Origin: an uncultured Bacteroidales bacterium
GTDB taxonomy: Bacteria > Bacteroidota > Bacteroidia > Bacteroidales > Paludibacteraceae
Reading direction: 5' to 3'
Length of the DNA: 35,429 bases
Assembly: GCA_900317885.1 (NCBI GenBank)
Contig: ONIM01000013.1
Coordinates: 1-35,429 of the forward strand
Shown: positions 30,573 through 35,429 of the stretch, one piece after another
How positions within the stretch are numbered: the stretch's first letter is position 1
Layout: the number at the start of each line of letters is the position of its first letter
Program-made: the position numbers and the translations under genes
The notes under the pieces: model-generated
What the model saw: the letters and a program-made list of their open reading frames with translations, nothing else
The model's database searches: none
Told to the model about the DNA's origin: nothing

Positions 30573-32064
30573 TGTATTTCCTGAGCCACGCATCAATATC
30601 TTCGATAGCCGGATCCACATGTTTCCGCACGATCTGGCGGCGGTGGTAGATGGTCTGCTTCTGGACGTTCAGCAAGATACCCATATCGCTGTCCGAAGCA
30701 CCGATGATGGTCAAAATTGCAAACTGCATGTCCGATTCTGTCAAATCCGGATACTCTTTCCGTAACCTGCTGATCGCCCCGTCCAAAGCGGTATCCATCG
30801 AACCGATAAGTTCGTCGATACTCTCCTTACTGAGCGTCAGCTGCTCGTCGCGGTAGGTCTGCAGCCATTTAGGAAACTCCGGCTCATTACCCCGAAGTCG
30901 CTGCAGCTCCATCTCCCGCGTCAAATTCACTTTCTGCTTCAGCCGCTCCAGAGCCAACTGTAACTGCTGCGCATACTTGTCCTGCAACGCCCGCAAAGCC
31001 GCAGCCTGTTCCTTTTTATGGTGCTGCCAGTACCGCCACGAGACGAAGAACAATGCCACCGAGAGCACCAACAGCAAGATCAGCACCAACGAGATCTTCC
31101 TTTGCCACTGCCGCTCACGAAGCGCCTCTTGCGCCCGCTGCTGCTCACGCGCAACATCATAATGAAGCGTCAGCGCATATGTCCGCGAACCCGCATCGCG
31201 ACGCAACTCCTCGATCTTCCTATCGTACAGATCCAGCAAAAGCGAATACGCCTCGCCGGACTTGCCTTCTTGCTGCAGGATCTTACTCTGCAGATAGGTA
31301 TAACTCTGCTCAAACCAATACGCGTACGCGGAGTCCTGAGGTTGCAAACGCTCCAGATAATACGCCGCCGAATCGGTCTCTGCTTCGCTCAGAAGGAGCT
31401 CCACGATCTCCGAATACCTCGCGTGCGCTCCAAACTCCTCAGCCAGCCTACGGCATACTTCCAACCGCTGCGGGATGCTGTCCGGAAAACAAAGCTGATA
31501 CCGGTACGCCCGTATATCCAGCTCCAGAACCGTACTCTGCGCCTCGCGCGCAAAACGCTCTGCTTCATCAAAATAATACAGCACACTATCCTGCTCCCCC
31601 TCCGTCAGCGCCGTCGTACGCGCGATATCCCGATACGCACATGCCAGATAAGTAAGGTTCTTACTCTCCAGAAGCAGCGGAACGGACTTGCGGTAGTATT
31701 CCTTGGCGATCTCATAGAGCATCTCGCTCTCGGACGTGTTTCCCAAATGAAACCACGTGAGCCCCAACAACTTCGTCCGCTTTCCCTGCATCTCCTCAGA
31801 CAGCGCCGCCGGATCGACATCCAGGAACGCCTCCTCAGCCTGCTTCAGGTAATAAACCGACTCCTCATAATGACTCGCATAATTAGATGACGTCCCCGCC
31901 TTATAATTCGCCTCCCCCTGCTCCAACTTCTCCATCGCAAGAGAACCCCTCCTGCCGCAGCTCATCCCCACCACCGCAACGACAAGAAGCACTACCACTG
32001 CATAAAATTTCACCTCAGCAGCAAAAATTACTCCAATACGAATATATCTCTGTTTAAATAACAT
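30553..32064 (-). CDS. TPR protein with one membrane span and C-terminal HTH
   Basis: A 503-residue regulator type common in Bacteroidales. ATG 32064 is used (the in-frame TTG at 32070 is less likely). A hydrophobic N-terminal segment (22-34, YAVVVLLVVAVVG) ends at MSC, a poor lipobox. Residues ~45-310 are TPR-like helices, a transmembrane helix spans ~324-345 (ISLVLILLLVLSVALFFVSW), a coiled coil follows (~350-395), and the C-terminal ~440-483 is a LuxR-like helix-turn-helix (LTESDMQFAILTIIGASDSD, then LLNVQKQTIYHRRQIVRKHV). This suggests envelope or peptide sensing coupled to direct transcription control; targets are unknown. Its leader contains a family-A repeat. Confidence 0.82.
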   Translation of the reverse strand: MLFKQRYIRIGVIFAAEVKFYAVVVLLVVAVVGMSCGRRGSLAMEKLEQGEANYKAGTSSNYASHYEESVYYLKQAEEAFLDVDPAALSEEMQGKRTKLLGLTWFHLGNTSESEMLYEIAKEYYRKSVPLLLESKNLTYLACAYRDIARTTALTEGEQDSVLYYFDEAERFAREAQSTVLELDIRAYRYQLCFPDSIPQRLEVCRRLAEEFGAHARYSEIVELLLSEAETDSAAYYLERLQPQDSAYAYWFEQSYTYLQSKILQQEGKSGEAYSLLLDLYDRKIEELRRDAGSRTYALTLHYDVAREQQRAQEALRERQWQRKISLVLILLLVLSVALFFVSWRYWQHHKKEQAAALRALQDKYAQQLQLALERLKQKVNLTREMELQRLRGNEPEFPKWLQTYRDEQLTLSKESIDELIGSMDTALDGAISRLRKEYPDLTESDMQFAILTIIGASDSDMGILLNVQKQTIYHRRQIVRKHVDPAIEDIDAWLRKYILNPKL

Positions 32065-32130
32065 ACGCAACTCCCTTCTGCCTATAATCCTTCGCCCCTT
32101 CCTTTCTCCTATACCTCACTCTGTGCACTT

Positions 32131-32186
32131 TTCGCGCATCATTGCGCGAACCTCCCTCCCCTTTACGGGGAGGGTCGGGGTGGGGC
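32131..32186. repeat. Palindrome plus family-A repeat in the regulator leader
   Basis: TTCGCGCA-TCAT-TGCGCGAA (32131-32150) is a perfect 8-bp stem, directly followed by a family-A copy (32151-32186: CCTCCCTCCCCTTTACGGGG then AGGGTCGGGGTGGGGC). Both lie in the transcribed leader of the TPR/HTH gene. Confidence 0.7.
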
Positions 32187-32199
32187 ATATTTTCGCCTG

Positions 32200-32231
32200 C
32201 AAAGATAGTAAAACTTTTGCATTCATGCAAA
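32200..32231 (-). promoter_or_regulatory. Promoter of the TPR/HTH regulator
   Basis: On the minus strand TTTG (32231-32228), 20 nt, TATCTTTG (32207-32200). Leader of about 130 nt. Confidence 0.83.
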
Positions 32232-32265
32232 TTATCAAGCAAAAAAACGTTTTTCTATGGAAAAA

Positions 32266-32297
32266 TTTGCATTTTTGAGAAAAAATTTGTACCTTTG
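32266..32297 (+). promoter_or_regulatory. Promoter of the unidentified gene at 32421
   Basis: TTTG (32266-32269), 20 nt, TACCTTTG (32290-32297), then CA. Divergent from the regulator promoter; leader about 120 nt, with a possible CCCCGGAGGGG stem at 32331-32343. Confidence 0.86.
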
Positions 32298-32420
32298 CAG
32301 ATGATTTAGACTAAAAACAGGACGCAAAAAGGCCCCGGAGGGGCATCAAGGTTGACTCTTTCTAGACTTTATTAAATCATAATCACTTATATTTAATTGC
32401 ATTTCAATAAGTTACAAGCC

Positions 32421-33122
32421 ATGTCGAAACATTTGAAAACAAAGGTCATTGAGGGCTTAAAATACGCCGGATTCACATTTGAGCCGCTTCCGGCAGGTTC
32501 CACACCTCATAAACGCGGCGTGCACTACTGTCGTATGTGTGCGGGGGTGGATTTTCTGCTGGGCGCGATGGATTCAGCGAATGAGGGGCGGAAATACAAG
32601 AAACGGATCGTCGTTCGTCCCTCGCGGTTCAGAGAGGGATTGTTCGAGTTATATACCTTCCATTTCCCGAAATACTGGCCGGAAGCCTGCGTCGCCAATA
32701 GAGAGCTGATCAAAGAGGCACAACGACGTGCGCACGCTCTGGAGAAAGACCACACGCCGGAGGGTATCGAATGGCGGATTCGGTTCTTCCACCACTATTT
32801 CACCGTCTATAAAGGCGGCGGAAAACCCGAAGAAGGCTTCAAGGCCTATTCGCGCTTTTATCAATACGTCTATGTAGCCATCTATCGCCAGCTCCAAAAA
32901 GAAGCCAAACGAGCCAAAGAAAATCAGGTCGAAGTGGAGGAAGTCAGCTTCGAAGAGGTGGATTTCCGCCCAAGATTACGGCCCTTCGCAAACCCTCTTC
33001 GTCGCTCGTACAACTATTTCCGAGACCGCGATTTACAACCACCTGATATTCAAGTACTTACAAATTTAGAAAAACCGCCTCGTACAACTGCTAAATTTGC
33101 ACATGTCGAAAAAAAGCAGTAA
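32421..33122 (+). CDS. Conserved-looking protein of unknown function (233 aa)
   Basis: ATG 32421 (MSKHLKTKVIEGLKYAGFTF) is preferred over an in-frame TTG at 32397. The protein is soluble and basic, with no signal peptide or membrane helix. Notable parts are GVHYCRMCAGVDFLLGAMDS with a C-x2-C pair, an aromatic-rich middle (ELYTFHFPKYWPEA, RFFHHYFTVYKGGGKPEEGF, YSRFYQYVYVAIYRQLQKEA) and an acidic/basic tail. Base composition fits the neighbours. I do not recognise the family. The last codons and the stop TAA lie inside the promoter of the next gene. Confidence 0.7.
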   Translation: MSKHLKTKVIEGLKYAGFTFEPLPAGSTPHKRGVHYCRMCAGVDFLLGAMDSANEGRKYKKRIVVRPSRFREGLFELYTFHFPKYWPEACVANRELIKEAQRRAHALEKDHTPEGIEWRIRFFHHYFTVYKGGGKPEEGFKAYSRFYQYVYVAIYRQLQKEAKRAKENQVEVEEVSFEEVDFRPRLRPFANPLRRSYNYFRDRDLQPPDIQVLTNLEKPPRTTAKFAHVEKKQ

Positions 33123-33127
33123 TTTTG
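33096..33127 (+). promoter_or_regulatory. Promoter of the broken LRR gene, overlapping the previous stop codon
   Basis: TTTG (33096-33099), 20 nt with an A-tract, TAATTTTG (33120-33127). The TAA of the upstream gene's stop codon forms the first three bases of the -7 element. Confidence 0.82.
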
Positions 33128-33153
33128 CACCGAATTTCAAAACTTAAAATCGC

Positions 33154-35357
33154 ATGAAAAAGTTTTTGCTTAATCGTGCCCTTGCGGCTAAGAAAAAGAT
33201 TACAGTTTTCGTTCTGCTCTTTGCAGCGTTAGTATTAAAAGGAACGTGCGCCTACGCGCAAAAGGTTTTTGTTGACAGCGTCTATTATACGCTGGATAAC
33301 ACAGCCATGATAGCACAAATAGCGGTACAGAGTAACAACACCGCTGTTGGTGACATCGTTATTAATGACACAGTGACGTACGAGGGCGCGAATTACGCGG
33401 TTACGAGTATGGCTGACGATGCTTTTGCCAATTGCAATCAACTGACATCTATTGTCTTGCCACAAACCCTGCGTAATTTAGGCAAAAATGCATTCCTCAG
33501 ATGCACTAATCTGACATCGTGTATCATTCCGGACAGTACGATCGATAACAGAGATTCCTTTTGAGGCGTTCTGGAAAGCAGGTCTGATTGAATTCCGCGT
33601 GCCGGAAGGCGTGACGTATATTGAGCAGCGTTCGTTTGAACAGATGCCCAATTTGCAACGCGTGTATTTAGCTAACTCGGTGCAATCCGTCAGCTCGTGG
33701 GCGTTTTATATCTTGGATGCGTTGCAAGATCCTATCTATAATGACAGCCTGTTTGTGCTGATGCCGGAAAAATACAGCGGCGCATATACTATTCCGTCGA
33801 GCATCAAAGTAATTTGTAATAAGGCTTTCTACGGCTGTACAAAGGTCACGAGCCTTACTATACCTGAGGGTGTGGAACGGATAGAGAGTTTGTCGCTTTT
33901 CTTTAGTTTGAACAGTATGGTAAAGACACTACATATTCCATCGACGGTAAACTATATCGGTCCGAACGCCATTTGCAGCGGAAGGCTGGAGACGGTGACG
34001 GTAGCGGCTGACAATCAGCACTATACGACTTGGAACGGGTTAGTCTGCACCAAAGATATGAAGACGCTGGTTTATTGTCCTGACCGCAAATATGTGTACA
34101 CCACATTGCCCGAATCCATTGAACATATTGCCCCCTTCGCATTCTACGTAGCGTCCAATCTGTATAAGTTAGAGATGCCAAACGTGAAGACTATCGGTGA
34201 AAATGCTTTTGTGCAAAACAATCTGGAAAGCCTTACCTTGCCGGCATGCCTGGAAGAAATCGGAAATGAGGCTTTCTCCGAATCGTTCGATCTGACCAGC
34301 GTGACCATCCCTGCGTCGGTGACAAACATCGGTGAAGAAGTGTTCAGTTATTCACGCAAGTTGAACAAGGCGGTGATCAACAATGCCATCATCGGAAAGG
34401 GCCAGTTCTACAAAGCGACATGCTTTTCAGCAGTGCCAAAAACTCTGGTACGTCCGCATGCCTCAAGCCAATGATTATTTCCGTACGATAGACGGTGTGC
34501 TCTTTTCGGCAGACACGACGGCTTTGGCACTTTATCCGCCTAAGCATGACGGGAATATAATTGTTTTACCGGAGCAGACGACGACCTTACGTTCCGGTTC
34601 GTTGCGAGGAATAGACAAGGACAAGCTGGTGCTTTCGAGGCAAACAACATTGCTGGAAAATGAAGTGTTCGGCGGTTATTTCTGGGGCAATGATGTGACA
34701 CCGCTGCTTGATACGATCGTAGCGCCAATGATGTCCGTTCCTGCAACGCAAGGCAACCCCTTCAATCTGCTCAATCAAGCTCAAACAGTCCTTTTGGTGC
34801 CCTGTGATTCGCTGGCGGAAATCTACCGTGCCAACAGCATCTGGAGGGACTTTAACATCCAAGTGGACAATACTTTGATGGAGCAAGATCAGCAGGATCA
34901 GGAGGTGACAACAGAACCAGAGGAGCACAGCGTGCAGTTCACATGGCCGACAGTGGATGGCGCAACGAGTTACACGCTCATCATCTGGGCGAACGAGGAG
35001 CGCACGGAGAAGATTTGTACGCTGACGTTCAATACCATGGGCCAGCTCGTCGAGATCAATTTCTCTAAACATGCCCCTGCGCGTCTGCCGCAAGAGAAGG
35101 AAAGCGACTCTTTCTCTTTCCGGTACAACGGCTTGGATGAAAACACCGATTACTGGTTCACTCTCACGGCTTTTTCTTCCGATGAAATCGAGCTTTATTC
35201 CACTTCCGGTTCGTTCAAGACGCTCGGCAATCCAACACCGACAGGAATGGAAAATATACAAAGTGACCATGTCCCCTGTACGAAAATCATCCGCGACGGA
35301 CAGATCTATCTCATCCGCGGAGGACAGATGTACGATGTGCAAGGACGGAGATTGTAA
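33154..35357 (+). pseudogene. BspA-like LRR surface protein broken by two frameshifts
   Basis: Three successive frames make one ~734-codon protein: 33154-33564, 33599-34474 and 34383-35357. The start has a signal peptide (residues ~1-35, ending TCAYAQ), then LRR_5 repeats, a fibronectin-III-like domain (QFTWPTVDGATSYTLIIW) and the tail KIIRDGQIYLI..YDVQGRRL. The first shift is a tandem CGATCGAT at 33539-33546: removing one CGAT restores DSTITEIPFEAF. The second lies near 34411-34420, where dropping one base (for example from AAA) restores FYKRHAFQQCQKLW. The downstream sequence is still well conserved, so the breaks are recent or assembly errors. Promoter and C-terminal domain are intact. Confidence 0.82.
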
Positions 35358-35376
35358 TAGATAAATCCTATATAAT

Positions 35377-35429
35377 ATGAAAAAGAGTTTCATTTTGGGT
35401 CTGCTGCTGGTAGCAGGAATGTTATTAGA
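35377..35429 (+). CDS. Start of an exported protein, cut by window edge
   Basis: ATG 35377 opens MKKSFILGLLLVAGMLL, a signal-peptide start, 19 nt after the preceding stop codon. Only 17 codons are visible. Probably cotranscribed with the LRR gene; identity unknown. Confidence 0.6.
   Translation, partial: MKKSFILGLLLVAGMLL

Noticed and set aside
32054-32242. 62-codon open frame ahead of the TPR/HTH gene
   Set aside because: It covers the promoter, leader and a palindromic repeat; its peptide is largely repeat-encoded.
33539-33546. Programmed ribosomal frameshift in the LRR gene
   Set aside because: No slippery heptamer or downstream pseudoknot; a simple CGAT duplication explains the shift.

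Overview
The window looks like chromosomal DNA of an uncultured Bacteroidota bacterium, most likely order Bacteroidales. The evidence is 13 copies of the Bacteroidota vegetative promoter (TTTG, exactly 20 nt, TAnnTTTG), near-absence of Shine-Dalgarno sequences except a perfect one before rpsU, a str operon running rpsL-rpsG-fusA-rpsJ-rplC without tuf, and BspA-like leucine-rich-repeat, GLUG/BIG2 and OmpA-type envelope proteins. Family and genus cannot be fixed from the sequence.

Layout: 1-4464 (minus) is the str/S10 operon, cut inside rplC at the left edge. 4465-5300 holds a fragment of an AraC-type regulator, a short tandem repeat and a small exported Spy/CpxP-like protein. 5386-11592 (plus) carries ssb, a GNAT/FemAB-like transferase, two glycosyltransferases, tonB and recG. 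11593-12148 (minus) is tRNA-Leu(CAA) followed by rpsU; divergent from it lies tcdA, then a BspA-like LRR protein and a 1983-residue GLUG/InlB/BIG2 surface protein. 20993-24119 (minus) is hflX-pgm, and 24345-24887 (minus) is rpsO with a structured 3' region. 24903-27873 (plus) is an OmpA/PorE-like protein with an unidentified exported partner. 27884-29002 (minus) is ribD. 29011-30549 (plus) is a candidate 6S-type RNA, prmC and recX. 30553-32231 (minus) is a TPR/membrane/HTH regulator. 32266-35429 (plus) is an unidentified gene, a frameshifted LRR surface protein and the signal peptide of another exported protein.

The core genes cover translation (S12, S7, EF-G, S10, L3, S21, S15, tRNA-Leu, TcdA, PrmC, HflX), DNA maintenance (SSB, RecG, RecX), riboflavin and sugar-phosphate metabolism, and the cell surface. 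Three surface proteins share a C-terminal motif that looks like a type IX-type sorting tail.

The most unusual signals are: (1) short palindromic repeats inserted in frame into conserved proteins (RibD, PrmC, TcdA, a glycosyltransferase, SSB), comparable in principle to the palindromic elements of Rickettsia; (2) a pair of ~105-bp elements, GGGGTCCCCGA-hairpin-GTGGGGAGAGCG-long hairpin, with conserved blocks but different paired sequences, each next to a ribosomal-protein gene; (3) a ~125-nt rod-like RNA with 6S architecture behind a tandemly duplicated promoter; (4) two near-superimposable divergent promoter modules, with some genes nearly leaderless. All positions, folds and alignments were worked out by eye.
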